Source of the DNA: Croceivirga radicis
Lineage (GTDB): Bacteria; Bacteroidota; Bacteroidia; Flavobacteriales; Flavobacteriaceae
NCBI RefSeq assembly: GCF_002072105.2
Contig: NZ_MTBC01000007.1
Span: 146,298-210,297 of the forward strand
Length of the DNA: 64,000 nucleotides
Direction of reading: 5' to 3'
Positions 1-8,814 of this stretch are shown here, piece by piece. The translations under genes were made by a program, and so were the position numbers. Under the pieces are notes generated by a model. That model was not told the DNA's origin and made no database searches. It worked only from the letters and a program-made list of their open reading frames with translations. How positions within the stretch are numbered: the stretch's first letter is position 1; every line of letters starts with the position of its first letter.

Positions 1-418
1 TGTGTCTTACGGAAGAACAAGACATGCAGAAGCAGTAGAAGTCTATTACGACCCAGAAGTCATATCATATTTTGCATTGGTACAAGTTTTCTTTGGTTCT
101 CATGACCCAACTACTGTAAATCGCCAAGGGCCAGACAAAGGAGCCCAATACCGTTCTATTGCTTTTTACAAGAACGAAAAAGAAAAGAAGACCATACAGG
201 ATTATATAACTCTTTTAGTTTCTGAAGATGTGTATGGGGACGATGAAATTGTAACACAAGTAGAACCTTTTGAAAAATTTTGGCCGGCAGAAGATTACCA
301 CCAGGATTTTGAAAAGAGAAATCCAAACCATTCTTACATAAAAGCAGTTTCTGTTCCTAGACTAAATAGGTTCAAAGCTAACTTTAAAGACTATTTAAAA
401 GAAGATTTGGAACATTAA
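1..418 (+). CDS. msrA: Peptide-methionine (S)-S-oxide reductase MsrA, 5' partial
   Basis: This enzyme reduces the S-epimer of methionine sulfoxide in oxidised proteins. The window starts inside the gene. The visible 138 residues hold the central MsrA block (GRTRHAEAVEV, HDPTTVNRQG, GAQYRS) and a normal C-terminal tail. The catalytic GCFW cysteine motif of the family must lie upstream of base 1, so the in-frame GTG at position 2 is not the real start. The stop codon lies 5 bases from the stop of the convergent secreted-protein gene, and no terminator hairpin fits between them. The family call is secure from the central motifs; only the N-terminal third is missing. Confidence 0.93.
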   Translation, partial: VSYGRTRHAEAVEVYYDPEVISYFALVQVFFGSHDPTTVNRQGPDKGAQYRSIAFYKNEKEKKTIQDYITLLVSEDVYGDDEIVTQVEPFEKFWPAEDYHQDFEKRNPNHSYIKAVSVPRLNRFKANFKDYLKEDLEH

Positions 419-423
419 TAGTA

Positions 424-1884
424 TTAGTCTAAAACAATAGTGCTGTATTTTGCATTAATGTTGATAGATTTTCCACTAGAATCAGAGTTCTTATAACCTT
501 TGCAAACGGTAGTATTGAAATTTTTGGTACGCTCCATCGTCAATACTTTAGGATATTCAATGTCTGATTGGGTACCATTTATGTATACAGATACCGCATC
601 TTTAGGCAGCTTGCAAAGCAGTTCACCATTTTGTACGGTAACATCTAATGTTTTAAACCCAATGCCTAGTTGGGCAATATTTAAATCACCCAAATTATTG
701 GTTACATGTGCCTTACTATCTAAACTACCTATGGTTACTTTAGAAGAATTTAAACTCAAGCCCAATTCTTTAACCGTAGCCAATTGCACTTTGTCCGAAT
801 AGTTTGTTTGCAATTTGCCTACGTTCCAATTAACAACAGAAACAGGAGTGTAAGAAGCATCTATAAATGTGTTACTACCTTCTATTGTATTAGCAAGCAA
901 ACTTGCGTAGCGCAAGTTTGCTTGTAAATTTTTAGTTAGGTCTGCCAATTTTACCTCACCATGTTTAACATTCATTTTTAGCTTTACGGATTTTGGTAGT
1001 TTTATTTTAAGTGTCTTTTTAACCTTATATTTTTTGGTATTACCATCGTTAGAATAGAAAAAGATATTGGTATCATCACCGTTACCAAAACGTTGGTTTC
1101 TAATTACCATTCTTTTTTCCATGGCTTCCTGTCTGCGCTCTTGTTGTTCTTCTATCATTTTAGCACGTTGCTCCACCTTTTTTTCTATCTCTTCTTGGCG
1201 TTCCTCAATGGCTTCTGCACGTTTTTCCATAGCTTCTGCTCGCTTCTCTATGGCTTTGGCATGCTTCTCTTCCCACTTTTTTGCTTGCTCCTCTACTTTT
1301 TTGCCCCAGTCCTCCATCTTTTTTTCATACTCTTTATCAAAGCTTTTTTGAAATTCTTTAGACCATTCTTTCAAATACTTCTCTCCCTCAGCTTTAAACT
1401 TACCGTAATCAAAAGACTTTTCTGGCATAGGGGGCATCGGGGGTGCTGGAGGTATTGGCATTTCTGGAACAGTGGCCACAATAGCTGCTACCTCAGGTAA
1501 ATCTGGTATTTCCAAATCTAAGAACAAAGGTTCTACATCTATATGAAAATCGTCATCAGTGTGCCTAGTTACAAAATTCCAAGAATTACCAGACTTACTG
1601 TTAATTTCAATTCGTTTGCTATTTCCCATTATGGTAAATGGTTCACTGTTAAAATAATCTTCTGCTTCTTCTGCCGTTGCTCCTTCTAAGGTAACAATAG
1701 CGGTAATTTCCACTTTATCTTTATTCCAAGATTCAAACTCAATATCGGTATAAGATGTATTAAGTTCCAATTCCGTTTGCTCCCCTACCGAAAAAGTTTC
1801 AGTGTAGGTTTTGGATTCTTGTGCCTGCAGACTCCAACAAAATAGTAGGGCCGTGCACGTTTTAAATAATAGTTGACTGTTCAT
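424..1884 (-). CDS. Secreted DUF4097-like protein with proline-rich and coiled-coil insert
   Basis: The protein has 486 residues and no assignable enzymatic function. A signal peptide ends near residue 21 (LQAQ). The N-terminal part (about 25-130) and the C-terminal part (about 280-486) look like the beta-strand-rich, adhesin-like folds grouped under DUF4097. Between them lie a proline/methionine-rich linker (PIPPAPPMPPMP, about 143-154) and roughly 100 residues dominated by Glu, Lys, Arg and Ala with regular EKRAEA-type repeats, typical of a long charged helix or coiled coil. The start overlaps the end of the anti-sigma-like gene by 23 bases, so the two are probably translationally coupled. 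It may be an envelope-stress effector controlled by the sigma factor upstream; this is inference. Confidence 0.8.
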   Translation of the reverse strand: MNSQLLFKTCTALLFCWSLQAQESKTYTETFSVGEQTELELNTSYTDIEFESWNKDKVEITAIVTLEGATAEEAEDYFNSEPFTIMGNSKRIEINSKSGNSWNFVTRHTDDDFHIDVEPLFLDLEIPDLPEVAAIVATVPEMPIPPAPPMPPMPEKSFDYGKFKAEGEKYLKEWSKEFQKSFDKEYEKKMEDWGKKVEEQAKKWEEKHAKAIEKRAEAMEKRAEAIEERQEEIEKKVEQRAKMIEEQQERRQEAMEKRMVIRNQRFGNGDDTNIFFYSNDGNTKKYKVKKTLKIKLPKSVKLKMNVKHGEVKLADLTKNLQANLRYASLLANTIEGSNTFIDASYTPVSVVNWNVGKLQTNYSDKVQLATVKELGLSLNSSKVTIGSLDSKAHVTNNLGDLNIAQLGIGFKTLDVTVQNGELLCKLPKDAVSVYINGTQSDIEYPKVLTMERTKNFNTTVCKGYKNSDSSGKSININAKYSTIVLD

Positions 1885-2449
1885 TTTCTGATGATTTTAA
1901 TTGATTTAATTTTGATTTAAGCTTTTGCAATAGTTGCAAACGCAATTGTAGGTTTTGTATTAAAGCGGAAATGGTGTCTTCATTTGGTCCGTAATTGTTC
2001 AATTCCACATTTAATTCTTTGTATTCATGGTCCAATTGGGCCAACTGCTCCATATAGCCATCTACCACCTCTTTATTTTCATTTGAAACCTCAAGTTTAG
2101 AAAGTTCATAATTTATATTCCCCACATAGTAAGTTTCAATCTTTTGTAAGTCTGGAGATAAATCGCCTAGAGAAATCCCATTGTCATTTTCCGTATGGGT
2201 TTTGGCATTTATTACGGTTTTAGTAGCGGTAATAGGTTTTTCCTTGTTAAACAAAAACAAGCCTGCCGTTAACGCTATCACTAAAGTAGCGGCTATACCA
2301 AGCCAGTAAATTATTGTTGTTTTCTTTTTATTGTTAGTTGGCAAAGCGCTATCTAGTTTATCTAGAAAACGTTCTTGATGCCCTTCTTTAAGCTTAAATT
2401 TTTGAATTTCTCGTTCTTTTTGGAACATCTCCCTAAGATCCTGTGCCAT
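1862..2449 (-). CDS. Membrane anti-sigma-factor-like protein
   Basis: The 195-residue protein has a charged cytoplasmic N-terminal part of about 44 residues, one clear membrane segment (about 45-68, IIYWLGIAATLVIALTAG) and an outer domain with heptad-like Leu/Lys/Glu helices (about 120-190). This is the layout of anti-sigma factors that hold an ECF sigma factor at the membrane. No named anti-sigma domain is recognisable by eye, so the call rests on topology and gene order. It overlaps the sigma factor by 17 bases upstream and the secreted protein by 23 bases downstream, giving a tightly coupled three-gene unit. Confidence 0.7.
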   Translation of the reverse strand: MAQDLREMFQKEREIQKFKLKEGHQERFLDKLDSALPTNNKKKTTIIYWLGIAATLVIALTAGLFLFNKEKPITATKTVINAKTHTENDNGISLGDLSPDLQKIETYYVGNINYELSKLEVSNENKEVVDGYMEQLAQLDHEYKELNVELNNYGPNEDTISALIQNLQLRLQLLQKLKSKLNQLKSSENEQSTII

Positions 2450-2972
2450 AATATTTCGCTTTAAGCAATTCTTTTAATTTATTTTTTCCTCTTAACAACC
2501 TAGTTCTAGAAGCGGTTTCTGAGATATCCAATATCTCTGCTATTTCTGAATGGTCATAACCTTCCAACAAAAACAACTTAACTACATATTGGTAATTCTC
2601 TGGCAACTCTTCCATTGTTTCTTTTACCTGATGGGTGGTGACATTAGAAGCCACGTTCCAATCATCTGTATCCGCAACATGCATATAGCTTTCATCTAAC
2701 GCTATGGTATTGTTTCGTTTTGCCTTTAAAAAATCAATACTCCTGTTAACCACTATCTTTTTAAGCCAAGCGCCAAACGTAACATCACCTTTGTACTGTT
2801 CTATACGTTGAAAAGCTTTAATAAATGCCTCTTGTAATACATCTTCTGCATCGTCCGCATTTTTAAGAAAACGCATGGCCACACAGAACATACCGTCACA
2901 ATATTTCTTGTACAGCTGCAATTGTGCGCTTCTATTATTGTTTTTACATTTTTCTATTAATTCTAATTGCAA
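2433..2972 (-). CDS. ECF-type RNA polymerase sigma factor
   Basis: The 179-residue protein has the two-domain plan of ECF sigma-70 factors. Region 2 (about 10-75) contains FLKNADDAEDVLQEAFIKAF, which contacts core polymerase and the -10 element. Region 4 (about 120-172) contains a helix-turn-helix, EGYDHSEIAEILDISETASR, for -35 recognition. It heads the unit with the membrane anti-sigma-like protein and the coiled-coil secreted protein, so it most likely controls its own operon and an unseen regulon in response to an envelope signal. Start ATG at 2972; no longer in-frame start is evident. Confidence 0.92.
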   Translation of the reverse strand: MQLELIEKCKNNNRSAQLQLYKKYCDGMFCVAMRFLKNADDAEDVLQEAFIKAFQRIEQYKGDVTFGAWLKKIVVNRSIDFLKAKRNNTIALDESYMHVADTDDWNVASNVTTHQVKETMEELPENYQYVVKLFLLEGYDHSEIAEILDISETASRTRLLRGKNKLKELLKAKYYGTGS

Positions 2973-3046
2973 AACGGTTGGTCTGTTGTTTGTTTGTTTT
3001 AAAGACGATTGAAAAACAGGAATGTGGCAAGAAGTGGGTATTTATC

Positions 3047-3081
3047 AAAAAAAAATCCTGCCAATATACACTAGCAGGATT
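3047..3081 (-). terminator. Rho-independent terminator of the Ohr gene
   Basis: Read on the minus strand, AATCCTGC pairs with GCAGGATT across a 12-base loop and is followed by nine T residues (the A run at 3047-3055). It sits 24 bases after the stop of the Ohr gene and before the sigma-factor gene, separating the two transcription units. Confidence 0.8.
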
Positions 3082-3104
3082 ATAATATAATGATTTAAAG
3101 CCTA

Positions 3105-3530
3105 TTACTCGTCCATCAATAAATTTAGATGCACAGTAATATTGTCTCTAGTAGCTTTACTATACGGGCACATTTCATGCGCTAGGTTAACTACTTCTTC
3201 TCCTTGTTCCTTACTTAGAGTAGGCAAATACGTATCTAGGATAACCTCTATAAAAAAACCATCTTCGTCTTTGTTAAGGCTAACCGTGCTCTTTACAATA
3301 AAATCGCCTAAATCTTTATGCCCCTGCTGACCAGCAACGGCTTGTACGGCACCAGCATAGCAAGAAGCATATGCTGCTGCAAATAATTGTTCTGGATTTG
3401 TAGTGCCTGCTTCTTGTTCGCCTTTTGCGTTTGGCATTCTTATATCCAAATCTATGGCACCATTATCACTAACTACATGACCGGCTCTACCACCTTCGTT
3501 CGTAGCAAAGGTTTCAAATATTGTTTTCAT
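3105..3530 (-). CDS. Ohr-type organic hydroperoxide resistance protein
   Basis: Thiol-dependent peroxidase of the OsmC/Ohr superfamily that reduces organic and lipid hydroperoxides in the cytoplasm. The 141-residue length is normal. The two redox cysteines are visible: C57 in AAYASCYAGAV and C121 in HEMCPYSKATRDN, the latter block being typical of the Ohr branch. The N-terminal GRAGHVVSDNG segment also fits Ohr. It is transcribed alone, with a terminator hairpin just downstream. No OhrR-type regulator is adjacent. A second, more divergent OsmC-family gene lies at 15940-16356. Confidence 0.92.
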   Translation of the reverse strand: MKTIFETFATNEGGRAGHVVSDNGAIDLDIRMPNAKGEQEAGTTNPEQLFAAAYASCYAGAVQAVAGQQGHKDLGDFIVKSTVSLNKDEDGFFIEVILDTYLPTLSKEQGEEVVNLAHEMCPYSKATRDNITVHLNLLMDE

Positions 3531-3687
3531 ATGTATTTTTTATTTAAAGTTTTAAGGTAAGGCTTGCTAATAGCATCTCATAATTAGCAATATTAAATAT
3601 TTGTGAAAACTGTAACCAATACACTAGCAACTGAATTGCCCAGCTATGTGTAACTTTACCCAAGTATACCCATTAATACAAACCTAG

Positions 3688-4734
3688 GTGTCTAAAAAGA
3701 AAGATTATATAAACCCCAATTTAAAACGAGGTAAAAATTTTACCGGTACCCGATCCTATACGGCACAAGAGCTGTTTGATGGTTTAAAAGCTGGCGACAC
3801 AATAGATTTGGCTAGGGCAATAACACTCATAGAAAGTAATAACCACAACCAACAAGAACAGGCACAAGCATTAATACAAAAATGTATTACCACAGAACAC
3901 AATAGCATCCGTATTGGTATAACCGGCGTACCCGGTGTAGGTAAAAGTACGTTTATAGAAACTTTTGGTATGCATCTTATACAGAAAGGACATAAAGTTG
4001 CTGTTTTAGCGGTAGACCCTACTAGTTCTGTAACCAAAGGTAGTATTCTAGGAGACAAAACACGTATGGAACAACTTGCCAAAGCCAAAAACGCCTTTAT
4101 ACGCCCCTCTCCTGCAAACGACTCTTTGGGTGGTGTTACCAAAAAAACAAAAGAAAGTATTTTATTATGTGAAACTGCTGGTTACGATATTATTTTGGTG
4201 GAAACTGTTGGTGTAGGCCAATCTGAAACGGCTGTGCATGGTATGGTAGACTTTTTTCTACTTCTTAAGTTGGCCGGTGCCGGGGATGAGTTACAGGGTA
4301 TAAAACGTGGCATCATGGAAATGGCAGATGGCTTAGTAATAACCAAAGCAGATGGTGATAATCTTAATATGGTTTCCACGGCCATGAATTCTTTTAAACG
4401 TGCTTTACACCTATACCCTCCAAAAGCAAACGGTTGGTCTCCAAAAGTGCTTAGCTGTTCTGCTCTTGAAAAAACCGGAATACAGGAAATAGCCAAATTA
4501 ATATTTGACTATGTTCTTTTCACCAAAGAGAACAATTCATTCTTTGCTAAAAGAATAGACCAGAATAAGGAGTGGTTTTTAAGTACGGTTAAAAACAATA
4601 TCCTAGATAGTATTCTACTAAAACCGGATAACCAAAAAAGAATAGCTAAGTATTTAAATCAAATTGACAATAATAAAATTGCTCCTTATAGTGCGGCCAT
4701 AGAATTGGTAAAGCAGATTAGCTACACACCTTAA
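3688..4734 (+). CDS. meaB: Methylmalonyl-CoA mutase-associated GTPase MeaB
   Basis: G3E-family P-loop GTPase (ArgK/MeaB) that loads and protects the B12 cofactor of methylmalonyl-CoA mutase. The Walker A motif GVPGVGKST lies at about residues 80-88, followed by AVDPTSS, GDKTRM and the switch segment ETVGVGQSE. The 348-residue length is normal. The start is a GTG at 3688; no ATG gives the conserved N-terminal helix. The mutase genes are not in the window, so the partner must be encoded elsewhere. The older name, LAO/AO transport ATPase, is misleading for this family. Confidence 0.93.
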   Translation: MSKKKDYINPNLKRGKNFTGTRSYTAQELFDGLKAGDTIDLARAITLIESNNHNQQEQAQALIQKCITTEHNSIRIGITGVPGVGKSTFIETFGMHLIQKGHKVAVLAVDPTSSVTKGSILGDKTRMEQLAKAKNAFIRPSPANDSLGGVTKKTKESILLCETAGYDIILVETVGVGQSETAVHGMVDFFLLLKLAGAGDELQGIKRGIMEMADGLVITKADGDNLNMVSTAMNSFKRALHLYPPKANGWSPKVLSCSALEKTGIQEIAKLIFDYVLFTKENNSFFAKRIDQNKEWFLSTVKNNILDSILLKPDNQKRIAKYLNQIDNNKIAPYSAAIELVKQISYTP

Positions 4735-4744
4735 TTAAAAAGCC

Positions 4745-4752
4745 TAAATTTG
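4745..4752 (+). promoter_or_regulatory. Bacteroidota -7 box TAAATTTG upstream of GT2
   Basis: TAAATTTG matches the TAnnTTTG -7 consensus exactly and is followed by CGGC, 20 bases before the ATG of the GT2 gene at 4773. I see no good -33 TTG at the expected spacing. Confidence 0.5.
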
Positions 4753-4772
4753 CGGCGATTTAAATTATACCC

Positions 4773-5735
4773 ATGCAACCGGTAACCAATTCTTTTCTTT
4801 CTATAGTTGTTCCACTTTATAACGAAGAAGATAATGTAACGCTACTAACACATAAAATTCATGAAGCCTTAGTGGGTTATAACTATGAAATTGTATATGT
4901 AGATGACTTTTCTACAGATCAAACCAAAAAGGTTGTAAAAGACTTGAACGACCAAAAAGTTGCCCTAATTGAATTAAAAAAGAATTACGGCCAAAGTTTG
5001 GCATTGGCTGCAGGTATAGATTATGCCAACGGGGATTATATAATAACCATGGATGGCGATTTGCAAAACGACCCCAGCGATATACCTAACATGTTATCTA
5101 GTGCTATTACAGAAGAATACGATTTAGTAACAGGAATAAGACAAAAGAGGAAAGATTCCCTAGTAAAAAAAATACCTTCTAAAATAGCTAATTTTCTGGT
5201 GAGGCGTGTTACCAAGTTAGATATTAAAGACAATGGCTGTGCACTAAAAGTATTTACCAAAGAAATTGCGAAGGGTCTTAATCTATATGGCGAAATGCAC
5301 CGTTTTATAACCCTGTTAGCACATTTAGAAGGGGCGCAAATTAAACAGGTACCCGTAAAACACCACGCCAGGCATGCTGGAGTTTCAAAATACGGTCTAG
5401 AACGTGTTTTTAAGGTTGTGGCAGATATGATGTTGCTACTTTTTATCCGTAAGTACTTTCAGCGTCCAATACACCTCTTTGGAATTTTTGGTGTTCTACT
5501 TATCATCTTGGGTGTTTTTATAGAATCCTATCTGTTAATTGTTAAGTTTGGATTTGGCCAAGACATTGGCACCAGGCCCTTACTTATGTTTGGTATGATG
5601 TTTATTCTAGGCGGAATTCAATTATTTACCATTGGTATAGTAATGGAATTGCTAATAAGAACCTATTATGAGTCACAATCCAAAAGACCTTATCGCATCA
5701 AGAAAATTTCCATAGGTGACCAAAAAGTATCGTAA
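4773..5735 (+). CDS. Polyprenyl-phosphate-sugar-synthase-type GT2 glycosyltransferase
   Basis: The 320-residue protein has a GT-A domain of the DPM1/ArnC/GtrB type: LYNEEDN near the start, YVDDFSTDQT, the DXD-like TMDGDLQNDP and a conserved HRFITLLAH block. Two C-terminal membrane helices follow (about 233-258 and 270-297). Relatives transfer a sugar from a nucleotide donor to undecaprenyl phosphate on the inner face of the membrane. The gene overlaps the next one, a flippase-like membrane protein, by 20 bases, and a GT39 transferase follows convergently. This is the expected set for making, flipping and using a lipid-linked monosaccharide. The sugar cannot be read from sequence. Confidence 0.88.
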   Translation: MQPVTNSFLSIVVPLYNEEDNVTLLTHKIHEALVGYNYEIVYVDDFSTDQTKKVVKDLNDQKVALIELKKNYGQSLALAAGIDYANGDYIITMDGDLQNDPSDIPNMLSSAITEEYDLVTGIRQKRKDSLVKKIPSKIANFLVRRVTKLDIKDNGCALKVFTKEIAKGLNLYGEMHRFITLLAHLEGAQIKQVPVKHHARHAGVSKYGLERVFKVVADMMLLLFIRKYFQRPIHLFGIFGVLLIILGVFIESYLLIVKFGFGQDIGTRPLLMFGMMFILGGIQLFTIGIVMELLIRTYYESQSKRPYRIKKISIGDQKVS

Positions 5736-6597
5736 AATAGCTACTACGGCGCTAAAAATTGTCGTTAGTATAGCCCTACTCTATTTTATTTTCACCAAAA
5801 TAGATTACAATACGGTTATCACTACTATTAAAAAGGCCCACCTGGGCTATCTCTCTTTGGCGCTAGGTTTATTTATCCTATCCAAGTATTTTAATGCCCT
5901 GCGTCTTAATCTATATTTACATGCTATTGAAGTACCATTAAGCCATAGGAGTAATTTTAAGTTGTACTTACTAGGCATGTTTTACAATCTGTTTTTACCG
6001 GGCGGTATTGGTGGAGATGCCTATAAGGGTTACGTTTTAAAAAAGCGTTTTAAAGTTAGCACCAAACGCCTAGTTGCCGTTCTCTTACTGGATAGGTTAA
6101 GTGGTATGTTGCTTATACTTATTTATGCACTTCTATTGGCCTTTTTTATAGACAATAAGCTTTTCTCAACTTTCAAATATCTTTTTTTATTGGCTATACC
6201 TATAGGCGTGGTATTATTTTATTTAGTTGCAAAACAATTTTTTAGTTATACCCTTGCTGCATTTTGGGCATCATTTGGCTATTCTGCTTTGTTGCAAGCT
6301 ATACAGTTGCTATGCGTATTCCTATTACTACTGGCATTGGGTATTACCAGTTCTGTAACCGAATACCTTTTTGTTTTCATGGTATCTTCCATTGTTTCGG
6401 TAATCCCCTTAACAATAGGCGGTGTGGGTAGCAGAGAAGTAACCTTTTTATACGGTGCTAAATGGTTAAATTTAGAACCAAACATTTCTATAGGAATTAG
6501 TTTTTTGTTCTTCTTGATTTCCGCTTTGGTTTCCCTTTCTGGTATCTATTATCATTTTAAAAAACCAAAACTAGAGCGCACTTCTACCCTAGTATAA
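5716..6597 (+). CDS. Flippase-like integral membrane protein (LPG-synthase TM / UPF0104 type)
   Basis: The 293-residue protein is almost entirely membrane helices, about seven or eight. It carries the hallmark block FYNLFLPGGIGGDAYKGY and the later segment VSVIPLTIGGVGSREVTF, both typical of the lysylphosphatidylglycerol-synthase membrane domain / UPF0104 family. It lacks the soluble catalytic domain of MprF, so lipid aminoacylation is not supported. The start is GTG at 5716, overlapping the end of the GT2 gene by 20 bases, which suggests coupled translation. A role in moving or supporting the lipid-linked sugar made by the GT2 is inferred from context. Confidence 0.82.
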   Translation: MTKKYRKIATTALKIVVSIALLYFIFTKIDYNTVITTIKKAHLGYLSLALGLFILSKYFNALRLNLYLHAIEVPLSHRSNFKLYLLGMFYNLFLPGGIGGDAYKGYVLKKRFKVSTKRLVAVLLLDRLSGMLLILIYALLLAFFIDNKLFSTFKYLFLLAIPIGVVLFYLVAKQFFSYTLAAFWASFGYSALLQAIQLLCVFLLLLALGITSSVTEYLFVFMVSSIVSVIPLTIGGVGSREVTFLYGAKWLNLEPNISIGISFLFFLISALVSLSGIYYHFKKPKLERTSTLV

Positions 6598-8247
6598 ATG
6601 TACCAAATGCCTTTTATTGACAACCTTATCCCTTGTATTGGGGTTTAGGAATTTACCTTGCAACCTAGTAATTCTAAATTGGTCTACTGTTAATTGTTGG
6701 TCCCATTTAAACCCTGCTTGTTCTAAAATTTCTAAGTCCTTGTCCGTGGCATAGACCCAAGGATTGTTCAAAGCTGCCAAACCTGATAAGGTGGTAATTT
6801 TTACTGGTTTTTTATTGTAGAAATCCAAGCCCCAAGTATAATCTTCATTAAACTTATAAATATTATTTACATCTATATTTCCCTTCTCAATTTTTTGGGC
6901 CATGGTAGAACCTGCTTGATACTTTAATAACTCTGGATAGAAATGAAGGTTAAGTACACCATTTATTAATAAGGAAGCGTAAACAGATATAGTAACCAGT
7001 CTAACATAATACGGTTCTTGTTTTAAACAGAAATACACGATTAATCCAAGCCCAGACAATAACACAACATAATTATACCAATAATTGAATTTGAACACGT
7101 GAAAACATATTAGACATACCGCAATAAAAACAATACTCAAAATAAAATACTGTATGCCAAGAAGTGTTTTTATAACTTTAATCTTTGTGTATTTGTGTAA
7201 GCTGTAAACATAAGATGCTGTTAAAACTGCATACAACGGCATCATAATGTTCATGTAATGCGGTAGTTTAAATTGGGCAAAACTTATTAGAAGAAAAATA
7301 AACGAAATTCCGCCAAACGTTAAGAACTCAAAACCCTTATGATATACAAACCGCATTTTAATAAACGACTGAGCTCGCCAGAAATAGCCTACCAAAGCTA
7401 GAACGGACCAAGGTAAAAACACCCATAAAAAAGTATGGAAAAAGAAGAAAAAATCACTGCTATTTTTTCCTATCCCTTCGCCACTCATCCTTTCAAAACT
7501 CTGTTCCCAAAAAATAAAAAAGATTCCGCTCCTATTGTTTCTTCCTCTAATTACCTTTTCCGGATGCAGATCAAATTGATGATAATAAGCATACAACATT
7601 GGAGTAATGGTAACAGCAAAAACCAAAATCGCAAGGATTACCTTGTAGTTGGCCAAAAGATTCCACTTTCTAGTGTATGCTAAATGGCATAAAACACAAA
7701 GCCCTATTACCACTAATGCTATTTGACCTTTGGTAGAAAATGCCAAACCAGCTCCAAAAGCACCCAATAATAGATTATATAATTGTTCTTTCTCTATATA
7801 AGTTGCCAATTGCCAAATGGAAAAAATTGTAAACCCTGTTAACACCGCATCGGTTCTAACATCTATTGCACTTAAAACTATAGTTTGGCAGGTCATGAAA
7901 ATTAATGCAGCAAACTTACCCACGTTTTTGTGGTATAATAAGGTTCCAAGACCATAAGCACTATACGCTGCTAATAAAGTTGCTAATAATCCCGGTAAAC
8001 GATAAGCCCACTGATTTATACCAAAAACCTTAAAAGAGAAGGCCGCCAACCAATAATGCATATGTGGCTTATCTAAATATTCATTGGGTCCTTTGAACAA
8101 ACTTAAAAAATCGTTTTCTTGAACCATGCGCATTGCCATTACCGCAAATTGGGCAGAATCGTTCTCAAATAAGGTTACAAAAGTACCTGCTAAATAGACT
8201 AAACAGATAAGCGCTATTAAAAACCAATATCTCCTGTTAGAAATCAT
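6589..8247 (-). CDS. GT39-family (ArnT/PMT-like) membrane glycosyltransferase
   Basis: The 552-residue protein has many membrane helices and the N-terminal features of GT39 transferases: an acidic first loop (LFENDSAQFAVMAMRM), DKPHMHYWLAA, and WAYRLPGLLATLLAAYS. Such enzymes use polyprenyl-phosphate sugars to modify lipid A or proteins on the outer face of the inner membrane. It is convergent with the flippase-like gene (9-base overlap) and starts inside the last codons of the PAP2 gene (ATGA overlap), so it is the last gene of a minus-strand unit. The acceptor is unknown; lipid A is a reasonable guess by analogy to ArnT. Confidence 0.85.
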   Translation of the reverse strand: MISNRRYWFLIALICLVYLAGTFVTLFENDSAQFAVMAMRMVQENDFLSLFKGPNEYLDKPHMHYWLAAFSFKVFGINQWAYRLPGLLATLLAAYSAYGLGTLLYHKNVGKFAALIFMTCQTIVLSAIDVRTDAVLTGFTIFSIWQLATYIEKEQLYNLLLGAFGAGLAFSTKGQIALVVIGLCVLCHLAYTRKWNLLANYKVILAILVFAVTITPMLYAYYHQFDLHPEKVIRGRNNRSGIFFIFWEQSFERMSGEGIGKNSSDFFFFFHTFLWVFLPWSVLALVGYFWRAQSFIKMRFVYHKGFEFLTFGGISFIFLLISFAQFKLPHYMNIMMPLYAVLTASYVYSLHKYTKIKVIKTLLGIQYFILSIVFIAVCLICFHVFKFNYWYNYVVLLSGLGLIVYFCLKQEPYYVRLVTISVYASLLINGVLNLHFYPELLKYQAGSTMAQKIEKGNIDVNNIYKFNEDYTWGLDFYNKKPVKITTLSGLAALNNPWVYATDKDLEILEQAGFKWDQQLTVDQFRITRLQGKFLNPNTRDKVVNKRHLVHLY

Positions 8248-8810
8248 ACTTTTAATTTTTGGAGTACCACCTTAAATAAAGCATAGAAAATGCTACCCAG
8301 GGCCGCTCCCATAAGAAAACCAGTTAATACATCTCCTGGAAAATGAACTCCTATATATATTCTACTGTAACCTACCATTAGGGCCCAAATAAGCAATAGT
8401 AAAGGCAAAAATGGTATTCTTCTATTAAATAGCAGTGCAAAAAATACAGCCACTGCCATAGCATTAGCGGCATGCGCGGAGAAATAGCCAAATTTACCAC
8501 CACAATAAGACTTTACCAATCTCATACTATTGTTTACCGATAAATCATGGCAAGGACGCAAGCGTTCAAAACCATATTTAAATGCATTTGCCAATTGATC
8601 GGTAGCAGTTATTAGCAAAGCTATGCATACCAACAATACGCCTGTTTTTTTTAAACCTAATTGGCGAAAAGAAAAGATTAATAATAATATGTACAATGGA
8701 ATTGAACCCCATTTGTTGGTGATAAACATCCAGAAGCCATCCCATGTTTCTGAACCTAAATTGTTCAAGAACAGGAAAACTTCTTTATCTAAGGTAATTA
8801 TTTCGTTCAC
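8244..8810 (-). CDS. PAP2-family membrane phosphatase
   Basis: The 188-residue protein has about five membrane helices and the three-part phosphatidic-acid-phosphatase signature: KYGFERLRP, YFSAHAANAM (in place of the usual PSGH) and SRIYIGVHFPGDV. Relatives remove phosphate from undecaprenyl diphosphate, lipid A or phosphatidylglycerol phosphate. It overlaps the GT39 gene by 4 bases and follows a small acidic-protein gene with a 4-base gap, so the three are probably co-transcribed. Recycling undecaprenyl diphosphate or trimming lipid A would both fit the neighbours; the sequence does not decide. Confidence 0.88.
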   Translation of the reverse strand: MNEIITLDKEVFLFLNNLGSETWDGFWMFITNKWGSIPLYILLLIFSFRQLGLKKTGVLLVCIALLITATDQLANAFKYGFERLRPCHDLSVNNSMRLVKSYCGGKFGYFSAHAANAMAVAVFFALLFNRRIPFLPLLLLIWALMVGYSRIYIGVHFPGDVLTGFLMGAALGSIFYALFKVVLQKLKV

Positions 8811-8814
8811 CTAA

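Noticed and set aside
1093..1500. Plus-strand frame rich in Phe and Leu opposite the secreted coiled-coil gene
   Set aside because: It is the complement of the Glu/Lys-rich helix codons. It has no start context, and the minus-strand gene has a signal peptide and operon overlap.
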